Below, piece by piece: positions 23,402-35,357 of a stretch of 64,000 nt of DNA. Below the pieces are notes generated by a model. That model made no database searches. It had not been told where the DNA came from and saw nothing but the letters and a program-made list of their open reading frames with translations. The position numbers and the translations under genes were made by a program. How positions within the stretch are numbered: position 1 is the first letter of the stretch; every line of letters starts with the position of its first letter. The stretch comes from Sphaerosporella brunnea. Its lineage: Eukaryota > Ascomycota > Pezizomycetes > Pezizales > Pyronemataceae. The stretch covers positions 124,001 to 188,000 of the forward strand of contig VXIS01000033.1 in NCBI GenBank assembly GCA_008704415.1. Direction: 5' to 3'.

Positions 23402-24255
23402 AATAAGTGGTGTAGTTGTTGTTGGTGGACGTTGAAAAAAAAAAATCAAAAAAATAATAATCTCTTTTTGTTGTGTTGTTGTTGTGTGTTGCATTGGGTT
23501 TGGCGTTCGTGCATTGTTATGGGATACCTCTAATGTTTTTTTTTTTTTGTTCTCTCTTCTTTTGTGACGGCCGTTTACTCAGTTGGATCTAGACGGGGAT
23601 TATTTTCGATGTACAAAAATGCTTTGGGAAACGCATATATATACATACCTCTCTCTCTTGCCTTGCCTCCTCCTCCTATTGCGATGAAAATTCGAGTGAT
23701 ATGTATACCACATGATTCAATCCACCATTATACTAGGATACGCTAATCCAGCCCAGCCCGGTAGATACTACTGTAGGTGATTGACTCTTTACAGTAAATA
23801 CTCGTATTATACACAAACAAGGTGTGATAAGTTGTCCTTCAAAATAGTGCTGAGGTTTCTAGTCCCGCCCCCTCCCCATCATAACTTATCACCCGTAAGC
23901 CCAAAGCCGATCCCCCCGGAATCTTTATGGCGATCATTGCCATCCTCTAGAGGAGTAGACAGCACGTATCGTGCAGAGTAGTGGGACTCTGCAGGGACAA
24001 AACCATGATTGAACATACAAAAAACTATCTATGGCTCGATCAATATCACGCACAACTTAACAGACAACAAACGGCAACAGCCAAAAAAAAATCCACCATG
24101 CAAGAAAAATAAAAAAAAAGTGAAACTCCAAAGGGTATACAACTAATCATGCCCAAGCCCCGCCAAAACCTTTAAAAAGAAAAAAAGAAAAAAAGAAAAA
24201 AAAAAAAAAACGAAAACTCCCTAACCCCAAATGTCCGAGATGCGTATATACCCCG
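23402..24255. other. Intergenic region between convergent genes
   Basis: About 850 bp separate the ends of two convergent genes. The region is rich in A and T homopolymers (23433-23458, 23536-23549, 24170-24210) and probably holds both 3' UTRs. No ORF of note. Confidence 0.65.
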
Positions 24256-25100
24256 CTACAGCTCCTCCTCAATCTCCATATCATCCCCATCCGAAATTGC
24301 GCTTTCGTTCGCTCTGATCCCCTCCATCTTGTCCACGCCCTTCATAGCCCTCCCTCGCTCCTCCGCCATTCTACTGGCCTCCTCACCGGGACCCACGAGA
24401 GAATATAGAAACTCCCGATTCCTCACCCCCAGGTGGCTCATCCCATACTTTCCCCTGACGGCAACAACCTTCTTCTTCTCTCCGCCGCCGCCACCGCCAC
24501 CGCCTTTACTAATCCCACCGGATTTCGACGTGTATTTATACACGGGATCGCTGGCCCTCCTCTGGCGCGAATGCGGCGAATGCGTCGTCACCAACTCACT
24601 AGCTCGGAGCGTTGCCAGTTCCGCAACCATAGTGGCGACTTGCGCTTCCGTGGCGCGGGAGGAGGAGGAGGAGGAGGGAGGTATAGCGTTGGTGGTGGTG
24701 GTCGTGGTGGTGGTCGTGGTGGCGACAGTAGGGGTAGAAGCAGAAAGCGATGTCCCCGCCAGTGCCTCCGAAAGCTCTCGCTCACGGTCGCGCTCATCAA
24801 TCCACTTGACAGCGGCCTCGATGCTGTCGAAGCGTCTGCGGAGGAAGTCCCCGGTGACCGTCAGGAACGTGCGGTGCACGTTGATTGGATGGCGGTAGAG
24901 ATACTGCGTTTGTGGCGGCAGTGGCTCGGCTCTACAGTTTCCCCCCTAAGTTAGTAGATATACGCGGTGACAAAGGTATGTAGGTATCGTTACGATAGGA
25001 GGTGAACGCCGCGCTGCGGCCCCGCGTGGACAGCATAGATAGCCGGTTTGGCGGTGGAACGAGACGTTCTGATTGTCGTCGAGAGCGGCTTTGGAGCCAT
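24256..25100 (-). CDS. Unknown 260-aa protein, two exons, possible mitochondrial presequence
   Basis: Exon 1 is 25100-24994 and exon 2 is 24931-24256. The intron (24932-24993) has donor GTAACG, a perfect TACTAAC branch site and acceptor TAG, and the phases match. The frame of exon 2 alone begins with no ATG; the only good start is the ATG at 25100 (A at -3, G at +4). The first ~30 residues (MAPKPLSTTIRTSRSTAKPA onward) are rich in Arg, Lys, Ser and Thr and lack acidic residues, as in a mitochondrial targeting sequence. A compact charged segment follows (RTFLTVTGDFLRRRFDSIEA). Then come poly-Thr (about 107-116), poly-Ser (about 122-127) and poly-Gly (about 180-187) tracts and an acidic tail ending MEIEEEL. 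I do not recognise the family. The ordered core suggests a conserved fungal protein; localisation is inferred only. Confidence 0.7.
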
Positions 25101-25740
25101 TATGGTGATGTGAATGTTGATGGTAAGGGGAGGGAGGTGCGAGATATTGTGGGATGTCGAGAGAGGGGGCAGGAAGGCGGGGTGTTATTCGAGTTGTTTT
25201 CGAGGGGTACGGGCGCATGTCTGGTGACGTGGTGGTCTTCGCTTCGTTTCACTGCAGGGAATGACGCACGGGCCACATATGAGAGGCCTGAGGGTAAAAC
25301 AAATTGAGAGAATTCATGGCCTGTGAGCTGAAGAGAAACCAGTATCTTGAGGATTATTGGTGCTGAGCAGTTAATCGGCAGCCAGTGATAAGGAAAGCAT
25401 CGGATTCACCCGAATTTGACATCACATTGCACAGGAACCATTCATTGCTTGTACCACCTCCAAATACTCATCATTGCCTTCAACAAATCTCTCCGCATTC
25501 ACAATTCCCATTCCCATTCCCTAATGCGCAAAGAAAAAAAGGTATCGTAAGGCCATCCCTCTCAGGGACAGAAAACAGATGCCGAAAGCCGAATCCCAAG
25601 CAGAACCCCGAAACGAAAAAAAGACCCAAGAACCCCGATAATGCCCCAAAAGAAATCAGACAAGAGAGATCAGAAGACAATGTCAACCCAATGAAAAACA
25701 ACACATGCCATCAAACACCATCTAAGCCTCTAAGTCTAGA

Positions 25741-27971
25741 TTACAACTGAGAACGACCGCGGCTGCCGGGAGGGGAGTTCTCACGGCTTGGACTACCACC
25801 ACGCGAGACACTCCTACTAGGAAGCTCGATGATCTTGGGGTCGTACATGCGTGAGACGATGAACTCGTCAAGCTCCTTGTCCGACAAGAACTGGAGCATC
25901 TTGTGGCGATCCACACCCTCCTTCTGCGCAGCACGAATGACCTCACGAGCAACGACAACCGAGACCTCGCGCACACGCCTGAGCTCGGGGTAGAGATCAC
26001 CACGGGCAATCTCCTCCTCGTTCAGAGAGGCCGCCAGACCAGCGGCAGAAGCGTATATCATGCTGTCCGTGACGTGGGCTGCCTGGCAAAGAATGGTTCC
26101 CAGACCGATACCAGGGAACACGTACATGTTGTTACCCTGGCCAGGGTTCCTCTCGACACCGTCGACGGTGACGGAGGGGAAAGGAGATCCCGACGCGAAG
26201 ATGACACGGTTGTCAGTCCACTTCATCGCCTGCTCGTACGTACACTCGGACTTGACGGATGGGTTGGACAACGGGAAGATGATCGGCTCGGAGTTGAGCT
26301 CGGCCATCTTGCGGACGATGGTCTCGGTGAAAACACCGCCGATGGTGCAAAGACCGATGAGGGCAGTAGGCTGGACATATTCGACGACCTCCTGCAGGGA
26401 GGCAAGCTGCAGGCCATCGTTGTCATCACGGGCAAAGTAGATCTTGTGCTCCTGCAGCTGGTCGCCACGGTCCATGGTGACCATTCCGCGGGAGTCCACC
26501 AGCCAGAACATCTTCTTGGCCTCGGCCTCAGGGATGCCGTTGCGGATGAACAGACCGCAGATCTGCTCAGCAACACCGGTAGCGGCACTGCCAGCACCCA
26601 TGAACACGAGCTTGTGGTCCTTCAGAGGAGTTGAGGAACGCTTGAAGGCGCTGATCAACCCTCCCAAGATAACTGCACCGGTTCCCTGGATGTCATCGTT
26701 GAAGACGGTGTACGTGTTGCGATACCGCTCGAGCGACCAGAAGGGAGACTTGAAGTCCTCGAACTGGATCACAATGCTAATCAAGGTTAGCACGTGATAG
26801 CATGTGGGCGAAGGGATATCACTAACTTCCTCCACCGGTCGGTAAGAGCAGTCATCATCTCGTCCAAAAACTCCTTCTGTTCCTCCTCCGGCACGCGCTT
26901 GTGACGCGCGCCCATGTACAAGTCGTCCTTGAGGAACTCCTCGTTATTCGTACCAAAGTCGAGGGTGATGGGGAGGGTGCGCTCGGGGTGGATACCGGCG
27001 CATCCGACGTACAAAGCGAGCTTGCCGACGGGGATGCCCATACCATTGACACCGAGATCGCCGAGTCCGAGGATGCGGGATCCATCGGTGACGACGGCAA
27101 TCTCCACCATGTCCTGGGGCCAGTTGGCGATGACGTCGCGAAGGTTTCCCTTGTCGGTGTAGGAAAGGTAGAGGCCCTCGGGGTTCGTGTAGATGTGAGA
27201 CCACTTGAGGCAAGCTTCACCGACGGTAGGAGTGTACACGTAGGGCGTGAGCTCCTGCGAGACGGATTAGCACTCGGGAATAGCCGAAGCTACGCCCAAC
27301 CGGTGATGCGAACCTTCATGTGGTCGATCAAGAGACGGTAGAAGAGTCCGGCATTGGTGTTGCGGAGGTTTGAGAGATAGCTGTACTTGTCAATGGCGGT
27401 GGACTTCAGGTTGATCTGCTCCATGCCTGGCGGACAACATTAGCCGCGTGTTCTCATTGGCTCGGTTACTCGATCGGCTTCTCCACACTGAGTGCAGCTT
27501 CGGGTAGACGAGCTTGTCCGCGTAGTGACACAAACGGGCCTCGGTCCACCAAGGCCGTGGTCACGTTGCAGGCGCCCGCCACAGCGGACTGGCGTCCAGA
27601 GACAAAGAAGAGAGAACGTTGCACAAACAGCGGAATCGCACCCGCACGGCGAACGAGCTTGGCCGCTCTATCCCCGCACGCCCAGGGAAGGGGGTGGAAA
27701 CGCAAAAAGTAGTAGCAGGAAATAATGTGCGGTACTCACAGCGACGCTCCTGCTTGCTGAATCCCTCAACAGCAGGCGGGACGAGTCCCTGGATGTGCAG
27801 CGCCTTCCTGGCGGCCTGGTCGAACGAAGTATCGAAATCGATGGTCGTCGGGTGAGGCGAGCTGGTGCCGTCGATTTGAAACTTCATGTGGCTGAAGTCG
27901 AATGAGGCAGCACTGCACTCGGAAGTGTCCTCCATCAGCATTGGAAACAGCGGGTACTTGGTAGCAGTCAT
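25741..27971 (-). CDS. NAD(P)-dependent malic enzyme
   Basis: Four exons (27971-27740, 27426-27314, 27254-26827, 26776-25741) give 602 aa with consistent phases. Introns end in CAG or TAG; the last has a CTAAC branch. The enzyme oxidatively decarboxylates malate to pyruvate and CO2. Diagnostic features are the substrate-loop signature YTPTVGEAC (about 121-129), the catalytic lysine in IPVGKLALY (K193), the metal-ligand aspartates in VFNDDIQGTGA (D285/D286), and the dinucleotide fold GAGSAATG (318-325). Length matches eukaryotic malic enzymes. The first intron is long (313 nt). The last ~20 residues are Arg/Ser/Gly-rich. The upstream region 27968-28450 holds a presequence-like ORF in another frame, so the true N-terminus may be longer and mitochondrial. 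NAD versus NADP preference cannot be settled here. Confidence 0.95.
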
Positions 27972-28450
27972 GGCGGTGATGATTTTGGGAACGGGGGAGA
28001 GTGAGAATGAGGAGTGAAGCGGATAGGTAAAGGGGGATGTGCTTTCAAGTTGAGCGGAGGAGTGACGTTTGGGGCAGCAGGATCGAGTGGCGGGTTTTGG
28101 CAATGAGATTGCGTTGGGTCAAGAGTCGAGGAGGAGGGAGGAGGCACAAACCCATGATCGTCGGTGGACGAGGAACGGGTGGGGACAGTCATTGCTTTCT
28201 GATGTTGTCTTGTGTGTTGGGCCTGACCAAGGCAGTTCGTGCTCGCTCTTGCGAAAGTTGTGAGATTGCGCTGGGAGGCGTGGGAGGGCGGCGGCGGTGA
28301 CGACGGCGGGGTGGCTGTCGAGACTAAAAGTTTGGGTACGAAGGTTTTAGAAGCTGCAAGAAACTGAGAGCTGGCGATGCGAGGACGCAAGAGTCTGGAT
28401 AGCTGATGCTGTACAGTGCAAGCCGAGGACAGTCGAGGCGGAGGCAGCAT
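27968..28450 (-). CDS. Presequence-like leader ORF upstream of malic enzyme
   Basis: The ATG at 28450 (A at -3) opens 160 codons. The TGA (27970-27968) overlaps the malic-enzyme ATG (27971-27969) as ATGA. The first ~65 residues are basic, Ser/Leu/Arg-rich and lack acidic residues. They contain RLLRPRIASSQFLAAS and later SQRNLTTFARAS, which resembles a mitochondrial processing site. The rest is Pro/Ser/Thr-rich. The most economical explanation is that this is the first exon of the malic enzyme, supplying a mitochondrial targeting sequence through an intron I could not place with a canonical donor. Candidate weak donors lie around 28140-28160 and near 28070, with acceptor ACCAAG just inside the current start. 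The alternative is an upstream ORF that regulates translation by termination and re-initiation. Confidence 0.45.
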   Translation of the reverse strand: MLPPPRLSSACTVQHQLSRLLRPRIASSQFLAASKTFVPKLLVSTATPPSSPPPPSHASQRNLTTFARASTNCLGQAQHTRQHQKAMTVPTRSSSTDDHGFVPPPSSSTLDPTQSHCQNPPLDPAAPNVTPPLNLKAHPPLPIRFTPHSHSPPFPKSSPP

Positions 28451-31400
28451 GGTCTTATACTCTCTCTCTCGTGCGCGCGAGGGTCTTCCAAAAAAGAGGT
28501 GGTGGTGGTGGTGGCCCAAGTGGGATTAATGACAGTGCGACCCTTTGAAGCGCGGGTTGCAGGCGAGTGGGTAAGGTGGCTTCGGACCGGTGTCGGGAGA
28601 ATGCACGAGCTGCAATCGGCAGGAAAGTCAGTCGTCAGTCAGTCAGCAGAATGCTACCACGACGCAACTCATGGGACCCACGCCCGCACACGCCGAAATG
28701 ATGCTGCGCAAGGGGGTCAAGAGAGGAAGAAAAAAAAAAAATTACTTATTGTGACAGGTGCGTGGATGTCCAACTAGCTAGAGAAGAAGAAAAGAAACGA
28801 GCAACACACGCCGCCGATCGACCAGGCCAGTGGGCAAGATGACTGTCGCGTGCTTTGAGAGGCGAGACGAGAGGAAGCGCCTATCTGTCCACCCAACAGC
28901 TGCAGAACAGCCATCGATGCTGCCGTTGCAAACAACAACCAACGACGGTGCAGAATCGCGATATCCTCGATGTATAATTGAATTGATAGGCGAAGCCCCC
29001 TTCTGACTCGTTACGCAAGCCAGCCACCAAAGTCAGCCAACGCCTGTCAACACGGTCGACTTGGGGGCGGATAAATCCCGAAGTTAGCGCGGGGGAGGAG
29101 CTCTCGGTCACAAGCTGAAACGGAGGCTAGGTTAAACACCACACAACGAACAACTGGCCGCTCGCAACTGGGGGCGCGAGAGCGGGGTGGGCTGTATGGA
29201 GGGGGCTTCCTCCTGTGCTTTGGGACGTTTTGTGTGTTCCTTCGGGAGCTTTCGGGACATCGCGAGCGGCGGTACATGCCTCCATGGTTGCTTTTTATTT
29301 CCGGCGCGTCGCCACTGGCAAGGGTTGGCAGCTCGAACTCGGATCCCGAGGACAGGGAACAGCTAAGTAAGCCGCTTGCTTAGCGTCAGGCGTGCGTCTT
29401 CGCCGCGTCGGGCTTAGCTCGAAAGCGCTGCGCTGCACTGACTCCGTTCAACGGTCGGCGGCTTCTGGGCTCTTCGCATTTCTGCTGCAGCATCGTGGGC
29501 CGGAGCTGCTGGATGGAGACAGCAAAGTCAAACTCCACCACATCACTCCTCTCCTGAGTGTGGCATGTGGCGGACGGCATGAATGGATGGATGGGGATTG
29601 ACGCCCGGTCAAAGCGCAGTCGCTGGAACTGCATTCCGGTGTCTGCTTCTCCTGGATGCCAACTCGGTTCGGAAGATGACATTCAGCCAGCCAGCCAGCC
29701 AGCGTTGATCAGTCGTCTGGTTCACACGTACCGGAGCGCCTTGACGACAAAATATTTTGAGGAGTGAGGGATTTTTATTCTCAGTATATGATGCCGTCAA
29801 CTCCCCCTTGCAGCGATACTTACACCACACTTGCCCTGCAATCCTGTCCGCAGCAGCCTATGTATGCCGGAGATTATACGGCTGAGGACCTCGACGCATG
29901 AAAAAATCCGTCGTCGTCGTTCAACAAGGGAAAGAAATCTCACCTTTCCGGCTCGCGTTTGGTTTCATCTGGTTCCAGAACTCCGCCGGTTTGTGTCGCA
30001 GCAATCCCAGTTGACTTTGAGGCCTTTTGTTCTTCCTTTTTTTTTTTTTTTTTCCTCTCGTGTGTCTTTCTCGGGTTCGGAAGGAGAAGAGTAAAACTTC
30101 CACTTTCGTTGCGCCCCGAACAGAACAGGGTTCAGTTGAGTAGCGGGCAAGCGCTGCGCTGCGGGATCGGAGCTCAGACCTCAGCAAGTTGGCAACGCCT
30201 TTTCTCTTCCCCAGATTCTCGCTAATTTTGCAGCTTGAGGATGGACTGGAAAGGTTGGGACAAGCCCGCGGCAGTGTCCAGCCGACGCTCAACCTCTCCC
30301 TTCGGCGGGTGATATCGCGATCGATGATGGGAAGCTCGTGCCCGGTGTTTGAAATTCATAACCATCGGGATGATGCATCCGGCGACTGCTTTTTTTTTTT
30401 TTTTTTTTTTCCTTTTTTTTCCCGCGCAGATGGTTTTAATTTAAGTTTTTCCGCAGGGCAGGCGGCAGATTTTTGAAAATGCATGCTTATGTTACAAACG
30501 CCGCTATTTGAGATGATCCGACGGCTGCGTTGTTTTGTGACCCGATCGCTTCTTGCCAGGAACACCCTTCCTCACCATCCGATGTCGATGTCGCCGTACT
30601 CGACAATCGCCGTCGGACAAACAACACACTTACTCACTCCTTTCTATCCCTCCGCTTTCATCGCTCCTCGGCCACAGCTTTACCTACGAATTTCTCGAGG
30701 TTTCCTTACGTCACCTGTTAGTAGCTTCGGAGTCCATGCTTCCGATAGATGGGGGTACCTATCCAGATCTACCTAGCTTGTATGCCTCTCCTCTAATTCG
30801 CGGAAAGATATTCGGCTGCGGGTCATTAGTAACGTGAACCCAGGCCAACTTTTCCCTAGCGGTGCCGTGCACGACGGAAGTTGCCTATGTCATGCTTCGA
30901 GGCAACTGCAAATGCGGAAAAGGGTGATATGCACCCCGCATCTCCCCCCACTGCGGGAGTGAGTCATCAACGTTCCTTTCCCCTTCACAGACGTCTCCCG
31001 AGATGTTTCTTATCTTACTTCGGCAGACCGGAATCTACCCCCTACCCGTCTCACCGAATTCGAAGGCGAACCCTCAATTCCCCCGCTCGGGATTGATCCT
31101 CCAACCCAGCACGTGTTAACGAGCTAGAGCCGGGCTGACGATGAAATAAGGTTATCTTCATTTCAGATCTTCGAACCAGGGTTTTTTTCTTGCCTCGGGC
31201 GGGCGGACTGGATAATGGGACTTGAACTCTGGGGGTAAAGCGGGCCACACCGCGGGGAAAACAACCTCGACACCTGCCTACCTGCGTTTCAGCTGGTTTG
31301 TTTCCGAGGTGCACTTTTTTAGTCCATTTTTCTTTATGCTTGTGATCGTGGAGTCAACTTGCGGCGGCTGATATCGGTCTGCAGTGGTCAACCATCGTAC

Positions 31401-31968
31401 GATGGTTCTCTCGGCTGCGTGGTGGTGGTGGTGGTAGACGGTGATGGTGGTGTGCAAACATTCGTTCCCTCTCACCCGTGGGCCGAAAAACTAGATACCG
31501 AGGAAAAAACGTGTCAGCGAGTCATAGATCTGCACTCACTCGGCTATCCCACATGCCCGCTGCTGCTGCAACAAGTCTGGATGAGATGGGTCGTTTATCG
31601 ATACAGACCTGTCTGTGCGGGGAAAGCTTCTGTTGACTTACATTGCATGTGAGAGCTGCCTAACTAGACCCGAGATCTCGTGTTTGCGTAAACGAGATGC
31701 GGGCGGAATGGTGCCGTGCATTGGAAACGGATTGTTGGTGATGATGTCTGTTGAACCCATACCGCGAAAACCTAAATCCATATTTCCGACACACACATGC
31801 ATCTAGAGAACGGCAGTATATGTCGCCATAACCCCCCCCCCCTCCCCCTTCCCCGCCCCCGCCCGGGGAATAAGTCACTCAACGAATCTCAATCCAATCT
31901 CGCATACATTCGACTTTTCAGAATGTCAAAAACCCCTTCAGATAAGGGCCTGTCGATTGAGGCAATTG

Positions 31969-31994
31969 TTTTTTTTTTTTTTTTTTTTTTTTTT
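31969..31994. repeat. 26-nt T homopolymer
   Basis: An uninterrupted run of T is read directly. It is one of several 15-26 nt homopolymers in the gene-free block. Confidence 0.9.
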
Positions 31995-32664
31995 CCTTTT
32001 CTTCTGAACGCCGTATGTATAGATAGATACTCTACTCCCTTCGCCGCAATCTCGGTCTGGGGGAAATAATTGCACTCCGTGTTCTTCCGAAGGGTGTATC
32101 TCGGATTTGATATCCCCCCCCCCAAAAAAAAAAACCCCCCCCCCCTGATGCAGCAAGCAGTTTTTTTTTTTTTTTTGTTGTTGCATTCGGCCCGCCATGG
32201 GTTGAGGTAGGTACAAATGATAGAAATCCGCTGGGGCCTTCCTTTTGCTTCCTGCTGGCCGGGGACCAGCCTGTTGGCTGCTCTGTGGAGGTGCGAGCGG
32301 TAATATATGGTGTAGAGAATTGAGGAGGAGGAGCGACGGTTTGTATTGAGATATGATATCTATCTAGAAACAAGGAGACGGAACGCCCTATTTATTTATT
32401 CAGGCGCCCTCGCCTCTCTATCATCTAGACTCTCGAGTGACGCTGTTAGACGCCTTATCAGGAGTCCCAACATATGGTGACAATCGATCCATCCCATGGG
32501 TTTAGGTAAGTACGAAGTCCCTCGCAGTTGAAAGATTCGACAACAACCATCACATGCATTTCCCCCCCCCCCCCTCCCCCCCCATCCGGGAAGACGCAGA
32601 GTGAGAAATTGTGCGAGTGAAGCCCGCCGTACCGTCAGTTCCGCGGTGCTCGGCGGCAACAAAA

Positions 32665-32690
32665 GTGTGTGTGTGTGTGTGTGTGTGTGT
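32665..32690. repeat. (GT)n microsatellite
   Basis: Thirteen tandem GT units are read directly in non-coding DNA. Confidence 0.9.
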
Positions 32691-33692
32691 TGCCCCTTTG
32701 CTGTCTGTTTTTGGAAAGAGGAAGCTGCAGTTGGCGTCCCGGTTTTTTCCTCGGGCCCTAACGGCTGGGAGGAGATGATGATGATGAGTTGATTTTTTTT
32801 TTTTTTTTTTTCTCCCCATTTGATCGTGATCTCGTTCGTGGGCAACATTTTGATGGTGGTGTTGTTGTACCGGTAGTATATACCGCCCGCGGTATATTTA
32901 TTGGTCAGCTTTGCGGAGTCTGGAAATGTTGACTGGGTTCAGAAATCTAGGCCGCTATAAAGCGAGTAGCAGTCCCCCCCCCCCCCACACACACACCACT
33001 GGTAGTTGCCGTTCTTGCTGCCTGCAGCAGCAGCAGCAGCTTGGGAATTGTGAATATCATAGCACGTCACTCGCGTTGCTTCGTCTGCTTTTCGGAAGGG
33101 AACACACCTGTCTCCAGGCCACGCCGCTTCTCGAAAAGCACCATCGGCGGCACAAGCTTTCGGTCATCGGCTTGACAGGGCTACGTATCGAGGCAGAGAA
33201 CCGATCCGTTTGGTGACGTCGTTGTTCCTGGCCACCCCTATAACTGGAGGTTGGAAGGCTCTGTGCAATGGTCGAGGAAAACGATTGCTGGCACGGTTCT
33301 GTAACGTCCAGATTTCCATGGTAGTGGGTGGGGTGGGGTTCGAGCCGATTTCGGCAGTTTCTCATGTTGGACTTCTTCGCTGCAGGAAAGAGTTGCCAAA
33401 CGTGACCTAGCTGAGAGCGCGCGCGAGTGATAGCCATGAACATATATATGCAGTTTATGCTGCTGCAGGCCATCAAAATTCAGTTCGGTTCTTGCATCAC
33501 ATTTCCTGGCGATAACATCACAACTGTAGATCCAAGCTACCAGTTAACTAGGAGGGGATTGACGAAGATTCGTATGTACCGAGAAAACAACCAATTGCCT
33601 AAGCAGTAAAATGCCATGTATGTAACATCGTAGAAAAAGCAGCCAACTTCATGTTTGCCACAGCTCAGTGGGATGTAACCCCCCCCCCCCCT

Positions 33693-34360
33693 CTAGAACG
33701 CCTCCGCGTCGTCCTTAAACCTCGCCAACGCCTGCAGCTGTGCTCCAAACACCTCCTTAACAGCCTCTCTGATCGGCGGGGTCTTCGGAGCCTCCAGCGC
33801 CTCCGTAGCAACCTCCATTCCCATCTTCTCCTGCATATCCTACACGCACCAAGCAAGCATCAGCCCCCATCCATCCCAAACAAACAAACAAACAAACAAA
33901 TAAACAAAAACAACACAAGGAAACTAACCATCCTATCCCCAAACTGCTTCCAATACCACCAATCATCCGGGTCCATATGGTAAGGCTTGAGCTCAGAGGT
34001 GACGTAGCGCTGCAAGCGTGCCGAAAGCTGCGGGTCCTGGTCGCAGAGCCCGCGCCAGTACAGGAGGTCCGAGGTGCTGAGGCAGTCCAGACTCGGCACC
34101 TCCGTGAGCCGCTCCATGTGCCGGCGGAAGTTGCTTTTCACTTCCTCGGCCTGGGGAATGTCGGTGTCCGAGTCGCAGTCGGATTCGGAGTCGCGGTCGG
34201 AGCCGGAGTCGGAAGAGGAGGAGGCACTGGGTGAAGGCGGTGGCGTGGCTTCGGGGTCGCTTGCTTCCAAATCGTTCGCGTCGTCGTCGTCACTCGCGGC
34301 GATGTTGGTGTTGGCGTCGTGCGGCACCGCCGTTTGTGCGGGGTCTGTGGGCGTCGACAT
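33693..34360 (-). CDS. Unknown acidic/Ser-rich protein, two exons, 192 aa
   Basis: Exon 1 is 34360-33929 and exon 2 is 33839-33693. The 89-nt intron has donor GTTAGT, GTTT repeats and acceptor TAG, and both junctions are phase 0. The N-terminal ~75 residues are Ala/Thr/Pro then a dense Asp/Ser/Glu tract (SDDDDANDLEASD and repeats of SDS/DSD). An ordered segment follows with RRHMERLTEVPSLDCLST and DLLYWRGLCDQDPQ. Near the splice site are two tryptophan motifs (DPDDWWYWKQFGD). Exon 2 adds a short helical tail ending DDAEAF. The start at 34360 has A at -3; an upstream ATG at 34516 in the same frame would add 52 residues but has T at -3. Without splicing the frame would run into an artificial FLFICLFVCL tail encoded by the intron repeat. 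The family is not recognised. Confidence 0.65.
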
Positions 34361-34670
34361 AATGCCGTTGGTTGGTTGGTGTGATGTGGTGGCGGCGTGG
34401 TTGAACTGGGTTGGTCGATGAAGGTTGGGGTTTGCAAGGTCTGCTTTGGTTATGGGGATGGGAAGGAACGCAGCTTTGTCAATTGCGAATTGATGCTGGG
34501 AGCCACAATGACTCATTGAAACTCACTCGAGACGTTCCAGTAAATTAGAGCGAAGAACAGTGAGACCTTTCGTAATTCTATGCAGTGAACCAATTCATGT
34601 TGCCATTCCCAACACGGTTCTCAAAGCCCCTCCCCTCGTCACCAGGCTTCTGCCCACCCCATCTATCGGC

Positions 34671-35357
34671 TCAATAATTGAGGTGATAAACATCCGACTC
34701 CCAGTGTCCTCCATCTCCCCACCTGTCTCCAGACCTCTCTCGAGCCCTCGGTTCTCTATAGATCGGCCGCCAACCCCCTCGAACACTCGGTCCCTTGTAG
34801 ATCGGCCTCCAACTCTCTCGCACGCCACTGGGCTCCCTCCAATACGTCGTAATCCCTCTCCCATCCGGATCAACAACAGTTCCCATCAAGCCGCGCCGCA
34901 TCCAATAGCCCGAATCGGACCTGCCATACCGTTCAGGTCTGGTGGGCTCCCGTCTTCCCCAAACACCGCCTCTATCCCAACTCCTATCCCTCCGTATCAT
35001 TTCTCCGCGTGGTGATGGCTGCAAGCCTCCGTAAGGCGGCGGTGGCGTAAAGGTCAAGTTCCAACCGTCCGCGGCCGGGGGTGCTTGCTTTTCAGCATCA
35101 AACTGCGTAACCGGTTCTGGCGGAGCCGTAACGCGGAAGGGATCGTGGAGTGAAAGCAATTTGAGCCGCTTCGTCGTAGTGGTGAGGGAGTCTTTGAAGG
35201 GCGGGTCGCCGGGTCTGGCCGGGATCGAGCTTTCGTAGGGCCTTTTGCGTTTGGGCCGCAAGGAAACATTCTTCTCGGGGGGCTTGGACGTGTGCTCTGC
35301 GGGCATTTTGGCTGGTTCCCCGTCCGGCGGGTCGGGAGGTTCAGTGGGTGGTGGCAT
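34671..35357 (-). CDS. Unknown Pro/Arg-rich protein, 228 aa
   Basis: An intact single-exon frame starts from an ATG with A at -3. The N-terminal half is Pro/Lys-rich with basic clusters (LRPKRKRPYES, a possible nuclear localisation signal, and TTTTKRLKLLSLHDPF). The C-terminal half is dominated by Arg, Trp, Tyr and Gly. It contains two copies of a WRPIY motif spaced 17 residues apart (ESWRPIYKGP and GGWRPIYREP) plus GDRWGDGGHWESD. No enzymatic signature is visible. The composition suggests a disordered nuclear or RNA-associated protein, but that is inference. It lies upstream of, and in the same orientation as, the acidic-protein gene, separated by ~310 bp. I cannot tell whether a 5' exon is missing. 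Confidence 0.6.
   Translation of the reverse strand: MPPPTEPPDPPDGEPAKMPAEHTSKPPEKNVSLRPKRKRPYESSIPARPGDPPFKDSLTTTTKRLKLLSLHDPFRVTAPPEPVTQFDAEKQAPPAADGWNLTFTPPPPYGGLQPSPRGEMIRRDRSWDRGGVWGRREPTRPERYGRSDSGYWMRRGLMGTVVDPDGRGITTYWREPSGVRESWRPIYKGPSVRGGWRPIYREPRARERSGDRWGDGGHWESDVYHLNY

Larger units (their letters stand above)
28451..33692. other. Gene-free, homopolymer-rich region of about 5.2 kb
   Basis: I find no protein-like frame on either strand. The stretch is studded with long T-homopolymers (about 30041-30054, 30391-30420, 31969-31994, 32161-32176, 32792-32810), C/A-homopolymers near 31829-31842, 32107-32143 and 32563-32582, and a (GT)n microsatellite at 32665-32690. Several small CT-rich leader-like stretches occur without a following ORF. 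It may contain non-coding transcripts or unrecognised decayed repeats, but nothing in the sequence lets me name one. Confidence 0.6.

Noticed and set aside
22124..23494. 456-codon minus-strand ORF
   Set aside because: It lies exactly antisense to the DHA1 transporter where third codon positions are nearly all G/C; its composition is that of a shadow frame, with no domain.
26060..27341. Plus-strand ORFs of 126-243 codons
   Set aside because: They are antisense to malic-enzyme exons and have no independent support.
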